Shown piece after piece: positions 16,828-24,640 of a stretch of 64,000 nucleotides of DNA. The stretch is taken from assembly GCF_020400825.1 (NCBI RefSeq), contig NZ_JAINVH010000019.1, forward strand, positions 81,292-145,291, in the 5' to 3' direction. The notes under the pieces are model-generated. The model worked only from the letters and a program-made list of their open reading frames with translations. It did not search any database and was not told the origin of the DNA. Numbering within the stretch: position 1 is the stretch's first letter; each line of letters starts with the position of its first letter. The stretch is from Streptomyces sp. HPF1205 (GTDB lineage: Bacteria; Actinomycetota; Actinomycetes; Streptomycetales; Streptomycetaceae). The translations under genes were made by a program, and so were the position numbers.

Positions 16828-18019
16828 CGAGCCCGCCCGTACCACCGTCGGCATCGTCGGCGGCGGCCCCGCCGGGCTGCTGCTCGCGCGGCTGCTGCAC
16901 CGGGCCGGTGTGGACTGCGTGGTCCTGGAGAGCAGGGACCGCGGCTACGTCGAGCAGCGCCAGCGTGCCGGGATCCTGGAGCAGGCCACCGTCGACGCCC
17001 TGCGCGCCAGCGGCGCCGGCGACCGGCTCGACCGGAAGGGCCTGGTCCACGACGGCATCGAACTGCGCTGGGACCGGCGCGGCCACCGGATCGACTTCCC
17101 CTCCCTGACCGGAGGCCGCAGGGTCTGGGTCTACGCCCAGACCGAGGTCGTCAAGGACCTGATCGCGCTGCAACTCCACGACGGGCCGCCGCTGCTGTTC
17201 GGCGCCACCGCCGAGTCGGTCAGCGGCGCCGATACCGACCGCCCCGTCATCCACTACGTCCACGAGGGCCGGCGGCGCAGTCTCGCCTGCGACTGGGTGG
17301 TCGGCTGCGACGGCTTCCACGGCGTCGTCCGCCGGGCGGTACCCGGGAGCGAACTGCGCACCTTCGAACGCACCTACCCGTACTCGTGGCTCGGCGTCCT
17401 GGCCGACGTCCCGCCGTCGTGCGACGAACTGATCTACGCCCACTCACCGCGCGGTTTCGCCCTGCACAGCATGCGCTCCACGACGGTCAGCCGGCTGTAC
17501 CTCCAGGTCCCCAACGGCACCGAGCCGTCGTCCTGGAGCGATACGCGGATCTGGGAGGAGCTGGAGGCGCGCTTCGCCGTGGACGGCGACTGGCGGCTGG
17601 AGCGCGGCCCGATCACGCAGAAGGCGGTGCTGCCGATGCGCAGCTTCGTCACCGAGCCCATGCGCTGGGGCCGTGTGCTGCTGGCCGGCGACGCCGCCCA
17701 CATCGTGCCGCCCACCGGGGCGAAGGGACTCAACCTGGCGGCAGCGGACGTCATCGTGCTGGCCAGGGCGCTGGCCGCGCTCCACGACACCGGCTCCACG
17801 GCGCTGCTGGACGCCTACTCCGACACGTGTCTGCGCAGGGTGTGGCGGGCCGAGCACTTCTCCTGGTTCATGACCACCACCCTCCACGCGGACCCCGGGC
17901 AGGACGGCTTCACCACCCGTCTCCAGCTCTCCCAACTGGACCGCATCGCCGCCTCACCGCACGCCGCCGCCGAACTGGCCGAGAACTACACCGGCCTGCC
18001 CCTCGTACCCCCGTCCTGA
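16817..18019 (+). CDS. pobA: 4-hydroxybenzoate 3-monooxygenase
   Basis: A 400-residue flavoprotein aromatic hydroxylase that converts 4-hydroxybenzoate to protocatechuate, the substrate of PcaHG in the same operon. The FAD dinucleotide motif GIVGGGPAGLLLARLL is at residues 12-27, the second FAD/NADPH motif is in VVGCDGFHG, and the GD motif reads LLAGDAAHIVPPTGAKGLN. The ERQRAGILEQ-like segment (here VEQRQRAGILEQ) is specific to PobA. It is the last gene of the operon, overlapping pcaL. Placing pobA in the pca operon lets one regulator control entry and ring cleavage. Confidence 0.92.
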   Translation: MNRSEPARTTVGIVGGGPAGLLLARLLHRAGVDCVVLESRDRGYVEQRQRAGILEQATVDALRASGAGDRLDRKGLVHDGIELRWDRRGHRIDFPSLTGGRRVWVYAQTEVVKDLIALQLHDGPPLLFGATAESVSGADTDRPVIHYVHEGRRRSLACDWVVGCDGFHGVVRRAVPGSELRTFERTYPYSWLGVLADVPPSCDELIYAHSPRGFALHSMRSTTVSRLYLQVPNGTEPSSWSDTRIWEELEARFAVDGDWRLERGPITQKAVLPMRSFVTEPMRWGRVLLAGDAAHIVPPTGAKGLNLAAADVIVLARALAALHDTGSTALLDAYSDTCLRRVWRAEHFSWFMTTTLHADPGQDGFTTRLQLSQLDRIAASPHAAAELAENYTGLPLVPPS

Positions 18020-18062
18020 GCGAGCACGGCAGCGGCAGGAGGCCGGCGGACCGCACGGACGC

Positions 18063-19418
18063 TCAGTCGCGTGCGGGCGCGGTGCAGCGGTCCATCCGTT
18101 CGGCGAACTCACCGAGGTAGTCCGCCCGCCATTGGCTGACGTGCTTCGCGCCGGCCCAGGGGCCCTCGGCGAAGGCCGGATCCTGGTCGTCGGTCCACCA
18201 GCGGGGGTGCACCGAGGACGGCGTGCCGGCGCGCTCCGCGGGCGGTGGGACGGCCGTGACCGCACCGGTCAGGCCGTCCAGGGCGGGGTGATCGCTCCGG
18301 ATGACGTACGGCCACACCTTCGGATCACGCGGGGAGAAACGGAACCGCAGCGTGCTCCCCTCGTTCACGGCGGCCGGGAACGGGCCCTGGACCCGGTTGT
18401 CGATCACCATGTGCGCGGTGTTGTCCGGTCCGTAGCCCTCGGGAACGGGCAGCGCGAACTCGACGACGCCGTAGACCTCCGCGGTGTCCTGCGCGGTGGT
18501 CAGGCGGTCGAAGACGGTCTTCCTGCCGTCCCATACGCGGACGTAACTGCCGCCCCAGCTCGGCCGGGTCGGGTTCCGGGTGCCGTTCAGGTACCAGACC
18601 ACGGACGGGCTGTCGCCCATCTTCAGCTGCGCCGACCGCGCGGCGAAGAAGTCGCCGAGGGCGCCGTGCCCCGCGACATGTTGTGCGACGAAGGCGGTGC
18701 CGCCCCACTCGCCGCTCTGGTCCCCGCCGGTGAAGAAGCCGCGGTAGGTCGCGTTGGACTCGATCATCCACAGCCCGGGATGGTGGGTCTCGATGTAGTT
18801 GTAGGCGTTCACGGCCCACAGCTTGTTCGGGCCGCCGATGTAGTACACGCGCAGCTTCGGCAGGATGTCGGGGGCATCGTGCAGTGCCTGGGCGAGGTCG
18901 TCGATGCCGCCCCACACCAGGACGTCGAGTGGTCGGGTGTCCCTGCGCCGTGCGCACTCCACGATCCATCGGGAGCCTTCGGTCGGCGCGCTGTGGCCCG
19001 GGTCGGCGGCCGGGTCGTGCGCGCCCTGCTTGCTGATCGCGCGCAGCCGCCCGGGGGACGGGTAGTGCGGGGAGTACGTCCTCAGATGGGGGTGGTCGTG
19101 TTCGTAGGCGTCGATGACGCGCAGGATGTCGTCCTTGGTCCCCGGGCCGAACGGTGAGGACACCAGCCCTTCGATGTCGAAGCGGTCGGCGTGGAGCAGG
19201 AGATGCACCATGGACTGGAAGTCGTCGAAGTCCGTACCGCCGATGTCCGTGGACACCAGCAACCGCGGGCGGCTCTGGTCACCGCCCGCGCCGCGGGTCC
19301 CCGGCCGCGCCGCGGCGTAGGCACCCGTAGCGGTCGCGCCCGCGAGCCCCGTTCCGACCAGGGCGCCTGCCGCCGACCGGGCCGCCTGCCCCAGAAACTC
19401 ACGCCGTCTCATCGCCAT
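18063..19418 (-). CDS. DUF1593 (nucleoside-hydrolase-like, Sde182 family) protein 1, Tat-exported
   Basis: A 451-residue exported protein of the DUF1593/Sde182 family. MRRREFLGQA at the N-terminus is a twin-arginine signal. The nucleoside-hydrolase-like domain starts with LLVSTDIGGTDFDD (residues 53-66), which keeps the aspartate cluster that binds calcium in nucleoside hydrolases, followed by a Rossmann-like core. The C-terminal Sde182 Ig-like domain is shorter than in its neighbours. The ATG at 19418 has GGAGG nine bases upstream. No activity is established for this family as far as I know; a furanoside hydrolase is inferred from the fold. It is transcribed divergently from the second DUF1593 gene across a symmetrical promoter region and converges on pobA. 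Confidence 0.75.
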   Translation of the reverse strand: MAMRRREFLGQAARSAAGALVGTGLAGATATGAYAAARPGTRGAGGDQSRPRLLVSTDIGGTDFDDFQSMVHLLLHADRFDIEGLVSSPFGPGTKDDILRVIDAYEHDHPHLRTYSPHYPSPGRLRAISKQGAHDPAADPGHSAPTEGSRWIVECARRRDTRPLDVLVWGGIDDLAQALHDAPDILPKLRVYYIGGPNKLWAVNAYNYIETHHPGLWMIESNATYRGFFTGGDQSGEWGGTAFVAQHVAGHGALGDFFAARSAQLKMGDSPSVVWYLNGTRNPTRPSWGGSYVRVWDGRKTVFDRLTTAQDTAEVYGVVEFALPVPEGYGPDNTAHMVIDNRVQGPFPAAVNEGSTLRFRFSPRDPKVWPYVIRSDHPALDGLTGAVTAVPPPAERAGTPSSVHPRWWTDDQDPAFAEGPWAGAKHVSQWRADYLGEFAERMDRCTAPARD

Positions 19419-19608
19419 TGCCGAAAACCTCCCGGGAGGAGTGAGGTGTGCCGTGCCGGCGGGTCGCCCCGTTCGCCGCACGGCCGCATGAGGTCGTTTC
19501 GCCGCATGGTGAGCGGGATCGGGTGGCGACGGGAGGCGTGGGCGCCGCGTTGGACGTCGTCGGTCATGATGGCGACGGGAGTGACATGGGGCAATAACCA
19601 CCCACGAT

Positions 19609-19622
19609 CGAATATATATTCA
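19609..19622. promoter_or_regulatory. Palindromic operator, left copy
   Basis: CGAATATATATTCA; its core GAATATATATTC is a perfect 12-base palindrome. It matches the TGAATAnnTATTCA family seen at three other places in the window and suits a SorC-family regulator, whose known operators have TGAA...TTCA halves. Confidence 0.65.
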
Positions 19623-19669
19623 GACCGTCCGTATCCCCCACCCCCGAGCATCTGCGCGCAGACACGTTC

Positions 19670-19683
19670 TGAATATCTATTCT
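19670..19683. promoter_or_regulatory. Palindromic operator, right copy
   Basis: TGAATATCTATTCT, the partner of the 19609-19622 site and centred 61 bases away. The two are positioned symmetrically for the divergent DUF1593 genes. Confidence 0.65.
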
Positions 19684-19891
19684 CTGATGAACAGTTATTG
19701 CCTGACGTCACTCCCGTCGCCATCATTGCCGACGACGTACGCAGCGGCGCCCGTGCCTCCCGTCGCCATCGACGCGGGCAGCTACGGCCCCGGCCGGCCG
19801 ACCGGCGCACAGGAGGCCGACGGCACCGCGGCGTTCCCCCGACACACGTCACGCGCCCCACCACGGCCGTGACGAGGCAAGGAGCCAGCCG

Positions 19892-21460
19892 ATGCCCCGA
19901 CCGGAAGAGCCGCGTCCCGCCGACGGAACCCCTGCCGCCCGACGATCGCGGCGGGCATGGGCGGTGCTCCCGGTGGCCCTCACCGCCCTCGCGGCCGTGC
20001 TGTCCGTGGATCCCGCCTACGCCGGTACCGCCCAGCACGACGACTGCGGTCCTTCCACCGGCGCCGCGGCAACCGCTCTCGCGGACCTGACCCATGCCGC
20101 CGTTCCGCGGCCCCGGGTCATCGTGACGACCGACGGCGAGATCGACGACAAGGCGTCCTTCCACCGCTTCCTGCTCTACAGCGACGAGTTCGACGTCCAA
20201 GGTCTCATCTACACCAGCTCACGGTTCCACTGGGCGGGCAACGGAAGCACCATTCCCTCCCACGGCCACTGGGGCGGGACCACCTGGATGACGGACATGA
20301 TCAACGGCGGCTACGCGCAGGTGTATCGGAACCTGGCCGCACAGGATCCGCGCTACCCCACACCCGCACGCCTGTCCGGCGTCGTACGAGTGGGCAACAT
20401 CGAGAACGTCGGCGACATGGCCGCGGACACCCCGGGTTCGGACCTCATCAAGCAGAAACTGCTCGACGACCGGCCCGGACCCCTCTGGCTCGATACCTGG
20501 GGCGGAACCAACACCATCGCACGTGCCCTGAAGTCCATTCAGGACGAGTACTCCGGCACCGCGGCCTGGCCGGAGATCTACCGCAAGGTGTCGCGGAAGG
20601 CCTTCGTCTACGTCATCCTCGACCAGGACACCACCTACAAGGACTACATCGCGACGAACTGGCCGGACATCCGGTTGATCATGAACAACGACCAGTTCCA
20701 GCCGATGGCCTACAAGTGGAAGAGCCGCGTCCCCGCACCGCTGCAGACCTACTTCCAGGGACCCTGGATGACGGGGAACATCGTCCAGGGACCCCTGGCC
20801 CAGGACTATCCGGTCGGGCCGATCCACGCGGGCGGCAGCGACTTCGGTCCGGGAGAGTTCATCTCCGAGGGCGACTCGCCGTCCTTCATGAACGAGATAC
20901 CGACCGGCCTGCGCAGCGCCGAGGACCCGACGTACGGAGGATGGGGCGGCCGCTTCGCCCAGGTGGGACCGCACCTGTGGACGGACCTGCCGGCATACCT
21001 GGGGCAGTCCGGTGACCAGGTGCGTGACCTCGACCCGTACACCGGGGCGGACGACAGGGCCTACCCCCAGGCCCGCTGGACCGACGCCTTCCAGAACGAC
21101 TTCGCCGCACGTGTCGCCTGGACGACGGCCCCCGACCACGCGCACGCGAACCACGCGCCCGTCGCGTACGTACCGCCCGGCCGGCTCGACATCGACGTCA
21201 GGCCGGGGCAGACGGTGCACCTGAACGGCATCGCCGCGGATCCCGACGGCGACGCCTGCACGAGCACCTGGTGGCAGTACCGCGAGGCCGGCACTTACCC
21301 AGGGGCGGTCCCGGTCACCGATTCCGCCACGCCGCACCCGTCGTTCACCGTGCCGGACGGCGCACGGCCCGGCCAGACGATCCACCTCGTCTTCCAGGTG
21401 ACGGACAAGGGAACTCCGCCGCTGACCGGCTACCAGCGGGTCATCGCGACGGTGAGGTGA
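19892..21460 (+). CDS. DUF1593 (nucleoside-hydrolase-like, Sde182 family) protein 2, secreted
   Basis: A 522-residue exported protein. A basic n-region and the hydrophobic stretch AWAVLPVALTALAAVLSV (residues 22-39) form a Sec signal ending at AYA. The nucleoside-hydrolase-like domain begins RVIVTTDGEIDDKASF (75-90), with aspartates at D81, D85 and D86. The C-terminal Sde182 Ig-like domain (about 430-520) carries PDGDACTSTWWQYREAGTYP. It is closest in the window to the protein at 46070-47674: both share the GLIYTSS/GIVYTAS and HWAGxGS segments and the same length. AAGGAG lies 7 bases before the ATG. The function is unproven; an extracellular furanosidase acting on plant cell-wall glycans is the working guess. 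Confidence 0.78.
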   Translation: MPRPEEPRPADGTPAARRSRRAWAVLPVALTALAAVLSVDPAYAGTAQHDDCGPSTGAAATALADLTHAAVPRPRVIVTTDGEIDDKASFHRFLLYSDEFDVQGLIYTSSRFHWAGNGSTIPSHGHWGGTTWMTDMINGGYAQVYRNLAAQDPRYPTPARLSGVVRVGNIENVGDMAADTPGSDLIKQKLLDDRPGPLWLDTWGGTNTIARALKSIQDEYSGTAAWPEIYRKVSRKAFVYVILDQDTTYKDYIATNWPDIRLIMNNDQFQPMAYKWKSRVPAPLQTYFQGPWMTGNIVQGPLAQDYPVGPIHAGGSDFGPGEFISEGDSPSFMNEIPTGLRSAEDPTYGGWGGRFAQVGPHLWTDLPAYLGQSGDQVRDLDPYTGADDRAYPQARWTDAFQNDFAARVAWTTAPDHAHANHAPVAYVPPGRLDIDVRPGQTVHLNGIAADPDGDACTSTWWQYREAGTYPGAVPVTDSATPHPSFTVPDGARPGQTIHLVFQVTDKGTPPLTGYQRVIATVR

Positions 21461-21498
21461 CAGCGGAAACGGGAGCACTCCCCTCCGGCGGGCAAGGA

Positions 21499-21558
21499 TT
21501 GACGGTGTCACCTCAACGCCATAAGATATGATACATCGCGTATCTGACGCTATGTCAG
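21499..21558 (+). promoter_or_regulatory. Promoter and inverted repeats of the pectate lyase gene
   Basis: TTGACG (21499-21504), a 17-base spacer and TAAGAT (21522-21527) make a near-consensus promoter. GATAC-ATCGC-GTATC (21530-21544) lies on the expected start point, and CTGAC-GCTAT-GTCAG (21544-21558) is adjacent. The first repeat shares ATACATC with the operator-like site at 3741-3755 (read on the minus strand). Confidence 0.6.
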
Positions 21559-21677
21559 CAATTGTCGATCACATGCCGATCCGCCGGATACGCCGCACGT
21601 GCACCAAGATCACACGCACTTGCTGAAACTGCCCTCGCGGCAGTCCCCCCACATCACCTCCAGAGAGAGGTCCACGC

Positions 21678-23411
21678 ATGATCAGGCACACTCCCGCCGT
21701 CTCGTCACGGCGCGAGAGGACCGGCGTCACCATGAAGAGGAAGGCGTTCGCCGCCGTGGCGGTGGCCGCGCTCGCCTCGGCGGGCGCCCTGGTCGCGGTC
21801 GGCTCGCCGGTCTCGCAGGCGGCGGCTTCGACCGTGTCCCCGGCGCTGAACAGCAACGCCCTGTACGTGGCGCCGGGTGGAAGCGCGAGCGCTCCGGGCA
21901 CGCAGTCCTCCCCGACGACGCTCGCCAACGCGGTCACCAAGATCTCCGCGGGCGGCACGATCTACATGAGGGGTGGCACGTACAACCTCTCGTCACCGAT
22001 CGAGATCCAGGCCGGCAACAGCGGCAGCTCCGGCGCGCTGAAGGAGATATCCGCCTACCCCGGTGAGACACCGGTGCTCAACTTCTCCGGCGAGGACGCG
22101 AGTTCGTCCGACCGCGGGATCCAGCTCAACGGCAGCTACTGGCACCTGTACGGCCTGACCGTCGAACACGCCGCCGACAACGGCATCTTCGTCGGCGGCA
22201 GCCACAACGTCGTCGAGCGCGTGGTGACCGCCTACAACCGCGACACCGGACTGCAGATCTCCCGGCCCGGCTCCAGCACCCCGCAGTCCCAGTGGCCGGC
22301 GAACAACCTGATCATCAGCTCCGAGTCGCACGACAACCGCGACTCCACCGGCGAGAACGCCGACGGATTCGCCGCCAAGCTCACCGTGGGCTCAGGGAAC
22401 GTGTTCCGCTACGACGTGTCCCACAACAACGTCGACGACGGCTGGGACCTGTTCACCAAGCCCGAGACCGGTCCCATCGGCCCCGTGACCATCGAGAACT
22501 CGCTCTCCTACGACCAGGGCACCCTCTCCGACGGCAGCGGAAGCTCGAACGGCGACAAGAACGGCTTCAAGCTCGGCGGCGACAGCATCCCGGTCAACCA
22601 CATCTTCCGGAACAACATCGCCTACGGCAACGGCGCCAAGGGCATCGACTACAACAGCAACCCCGGCACCATAACCGTGTCGAACAACGTCAGCGTCAAC
22701 AACAGCCAGAGCAACTTCTACTTCGCCGCCGGCACCTCGGTGTTCCGGAACAACACCTCCTGCCGGTTCAGCAGCGGCAGCGCCAACGACAAGATCGTCG
22801 GCAACACCGACGGCTCCAACCAGTTCTGGTCCGGCTCCAACGGGTCCCGCTGCTCCAACTACAACGGCGGGCTCGGCTGGCACTTCGCCTCCGACGGCAG
22901 CCTTGTCGTCACCTTCGGCGGCACGCAGGTGACAGGCGGCACCACCACCGGGGGCACGACGACCGGCGGCAGCACCACATCGGGCGGCACCACCACCGGC
23001 GGTACGACCACCGGCGGTACGACCACTGGTGGCACCACGACGGGCGGGACCACCACATCGGGCGGTACGACGACCGGCGGCACCGGCGGGTCCGGCTGCA
23101 AGGTCACGTACACCCCGAGCACCTGGCCCGGCGGGTTCACCGCCAACGTGACCGTCGCCAACACCGGCTCCACCGCCGTCAACGGCTGGAAGGTCGGCTT
23201 CACCCTGCCCTCGGGACAGGCCGTCACCAGCGCCTGGAGCGCCACCATCAGCCCCACCTCCGGCTCGGTGACCGCCACCAACGTCGACTACAACGCCCAG
23301 ATACCCGCCGGCGGCAGCCAGTCCTTCGGCTTCCAGGGCACCTACACCGGCAGCACCTACACCCAGCCCACGAAATTCACCCTCAACGGCACCGCCTGCA
23401 CCACCGGTTGA
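21678..23411 (+). CDS. Secreted pectate lyase (PL9-like beta-helix) with CBM2
   Basis: A 577-residue exported protein. A signal peptide ends near AAA (about residue 49), and a right-handed parallel beta-helix follows (about 60-410), with LYVAPGGSASAPGTQSSP at its start and repeated NNxxxxN turns. NADGFAAKL and NKNGFKLGG-like strands match family 9 pectate lyases, where catalysis uses a lysine and calcium. A Thr/Gly linker (TTTGG repeats, about 415-470) leads to a C-terminal family 2 carbohydrate-binding module. It would cleave polygalacturonate by beta-elimination outside the cell. ATG 21678 has AGAGAGAGG upstream; ATG 21732 is an alternative with a shorter signal peptide. It has its own promoter and a terminator. 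Confidence 0.82.
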   Translation: MIRHTPAVSSRRERTGVTMKRKAFAAVAVAALASAGALVAVGSPVSQAAASTVSPALNSNALYVAPGGSASAPGTQSSPTTLANAVTKISAGGTIYMRGGTYNLSSPIEIQAGNSGSSGALKEISAYPGETPVLNFSGEDASSSDRGIQLNGSYWHLYGLTVEHAADNGIFVGGSHNVVERVVTAYNRDTGLQISRPGSSTPQSQWPANNLIISSESHDNRDSTGENADGFAAKLTVGSGNVFRYDVSHNNVDDGWDLFTKPETGPIGPVTIENSLSYDQGTLSDGSGSSNGDKNGFKLGGDSIPVNHIFRNNIAYGNGAKGIDYNSNPGTITVSNNVSVNNSQSNFYFAAGTSVFRNNTSCRFSSGSANDKIVGNTDGSNQFWSGSNGSRCSNYNGGLGWHFASDGSLVVTFGGTQVTGGTTTGGTTTGGSTTSGGTTTGGTTTGGTTTGGTTTGGTTTSGGTTTGGTGGSGCKVTYTPSTWPGGFTANVTVANTGSTAVNGWKVGFTLPSGQAVTSAWSATISPTSGSVTATNVDYNAQIPAGGSQSFGFQGTYTGSTYTQPTKFTLNGTACTTG

Positions 23412-23451
23412 GCCCCACCTGAACCATCGGCTGAGCCGGCGGTTCAGCCCC

Positions 23452-23482
23452 GCGGCCGGGATCCCCACCGGATCCCGGCCGC
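23452..23482. terminator. Bidirectional terminator between pectate lyase and vanB
   Basis: GCGGCCGGGATCC pairs perfectly with GGATCCCGGCCGC around a 5-base loop (13-bp stem). It lies between two convergent genes, 40 bases past each stop codon. Confidence 0.8.
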
Positions 23483-23525
23483 ATCGCGGTCACCGCCCGG
23501 GAAGCCGGACGTGCCTGCCGTGAGG

Positions 23526-24461
23526 TCACAGGTCCAGGGTCAGACGGCCGCCGGGGACACGGCAGCGGGAGACGCAGATCATCATCGTCTCGTTGGCGGC
23601 ACGTTCCCCGTCGGTGAGGACGCAGTCGCGGTGGTCGGCCTCGCCGGAGAGGATGTCGGTCTCGCAGGTGCCGCAAGTGCCTTCCGTACAGGAGTACAGG
23701 ACGGACACGCCCGCCTGCTGAACCGTCTGCAGGATGCTGCGGCCCGGCGGTACGGTCAGCAGCATCCCGGACCGGGCGAGTTCGACCGTGAAGGCCGTAT
23801 CGCCGCTGGTGTCGGCGGCGGAGGCGGGGGCGGTGAAGCGTTCCAGGCGCAGGACGGAGGACGGGACCCGCGACTGAACGGCTTCCAGCAGCGGCGCCGG
23901 GCCGCAGGCGTAGACCAGTTCGCCCGGACGGAGCCCGTCCAGGTAGCTGTCCAGGGGGAGGTGGCCGGTGACGAGGGTGACGCGCCCGTCGGGGTGGCAT
24001 CGCGTCAGTTCGTCGACGAAGGCCATGGAAGCGCGGGAGCGTCCGCCGTACAGCAGGGACCACTGCGAGGAGGCGGCCGTCGCGGCGGCCAGCATGGGCA
24101 GGATCGGGGTGATGCCGATGCCTCCGGCGACGAAGCGGTGGCGTGGCGCCGGCTCCAGCGGGAAGTGGTTGCGCGGGCCGCGGGCCCGCACCCTGGTTCC
24201 GGGCCGCAGGGAGGCGTGGACGAAGTCCGAGCCGCCCCGCCCGTCCGCCTCGCGCAGGACGGCGATCCGCCACTGCCGCGCGCCGGGCGCGCCGCACAGC
24301 GAGTACTGGCGCTCCAGGCCCTCGGCCAGCAGCAGGTCCACGTGCGCGCCGGGCTGCCAGTCGGGCAGGGCCCGGCCGTCGCTGCGGCGCAGCGTCAGGG
24401 ACACCACGCCGACCGCTTCCTCGCGCCGGTCGGCGACGGTCAGTTCGATGGTGTCGTTCAC
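23526..24461 (-). CDS. vanB: Vanillate O-demethylase reductase component
   Basis: A 311-residue iron-sulfur flavoprotein that passes electrons from NAD(P)H to the VanA oxygenase. The FMN/FAD-binding RQYSL-type motif (ERQYSLCG) lies near residue 51, the nucleotide-binding GGIGITPILPML near 105, and the plant-type 2Fe-2S domain at the C-terminus has four cysteines in CTEGTCGTC and MICVSRC. This is the FNR-ferredoxin order of class IA reductases. The GTG start at 24461 has GAGGAG upstream and overlaps the 60-residue gene by GTGA. It is the last gene of the van transcription unit. Confidence 0.88.
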   Translation of the reverse strand: MNDTIELTVADRREEAVGVVSLTLRRSDGRALPDWQPGAHVDLLLAEGLERQYSLCGAPGARQWRIAVLREADGRGGSDFVHASLRPGTRVRARGPRNHFPLEPAPRHRFVAGGIGITPILPMLAAATAASSQWSLLYGGRSRASMAFVDELTRCHPDGRVTLVTGHLPLDSYLDGLRPGELVYACGPAPLLEAVQSRVPSSVLRLERFTAPASAADTSGDTAFTVELARSGMLLTVPPGRSILQTVQQAGVSVLYSCTEGTCGTCETDILSGEADHRDCVLTDGERAANETMMICVSRCRVPGGRLTLDL

Positions 24462-24640
24462 CGGGGGACCTCCTCGCGGGTGGGGTGGTCGGGGTGGGCG
24501 TGCATCCAGTCCCACATCTCGACGGGGTCCTGGCACTCGTGCTCCGCGCCGCAGTGGCAGGTCCCGAGCAGGACGTCGGTGCCCGGGAGCCAGCGGACGC
24601 GCAGGACGGCCGGGGTCGAGGACGGGCGCCCCGCGCTCAT
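24458..24640 (-). CDS. 60-residue protein coupled to vanA and vanB
   Basis: A tiny protein overlapped by ATGA with vanA upstream and by GTGA with vanB downstream, so its translation is certain to be coupled. It contains CHCGAEHECQDPVEMWDW followed by MHAHPDHP: three cysteines and several histidines that could bind a metal, though no known zinc ribbon is recognised. I do not know its function. Its place between the oxygenase and the reductase suggests a role in assembly, in the electron-transfer complex or in handling the formaldehyde released by demethylation, but this is a guess. Confidence 0.75.
   Translation of the reverse strand: MSAGRPSSTPAVLRVRWLPGTDVLLGTCHCGAEHECQDPVEMWDWMHAHPDHPTREEVPR

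Larger units (their letters stand above)
19524..19769. repeat. Imperfect inverted repeat (~107-bp arms) forming a symmetrical divergent promoter
   Basis: The left arm (19524-19630) and the reverse complement of the right arm (19663-19769) match at about 80% without gaps. Shared blocks include GGCGACGGGAGTGAC, ACGTCGTCGG, GGCAATAAC and ATATTCAG. Each arm carries one operator near the centre, so each gene has its own copy of the same control module. Confidence 0.8.
19419..19891. other. Divergent control region between two DUF1593 genes
   Basis: This 473-base gene-free stretch holds a ~107-bp imperfect inverted repeat, two palindromic operators and two parallel leaders, each running from an operator to one of the divergent genes. 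Minus-strand frames near 19409-19570 include a possible short leader beginning MTDDVQRGAHASRRHP. Confidence 0.6.

Noticed and set aside
19419..19601. A longer start for DUF1593 protein 1 at 19601
   Set aside because: It would bury the twin-arginine signal internally and translate the conserved leader; the ATG at 19418 has a good ribosome binding site.
22935..23095. Repeat array that resembles a short CRISPR or minisatellite
   Set aside because: The repeats are in frame and encode the Thr/Gly linker between the pectate lyase domain and its CBM2; there are no spacers.
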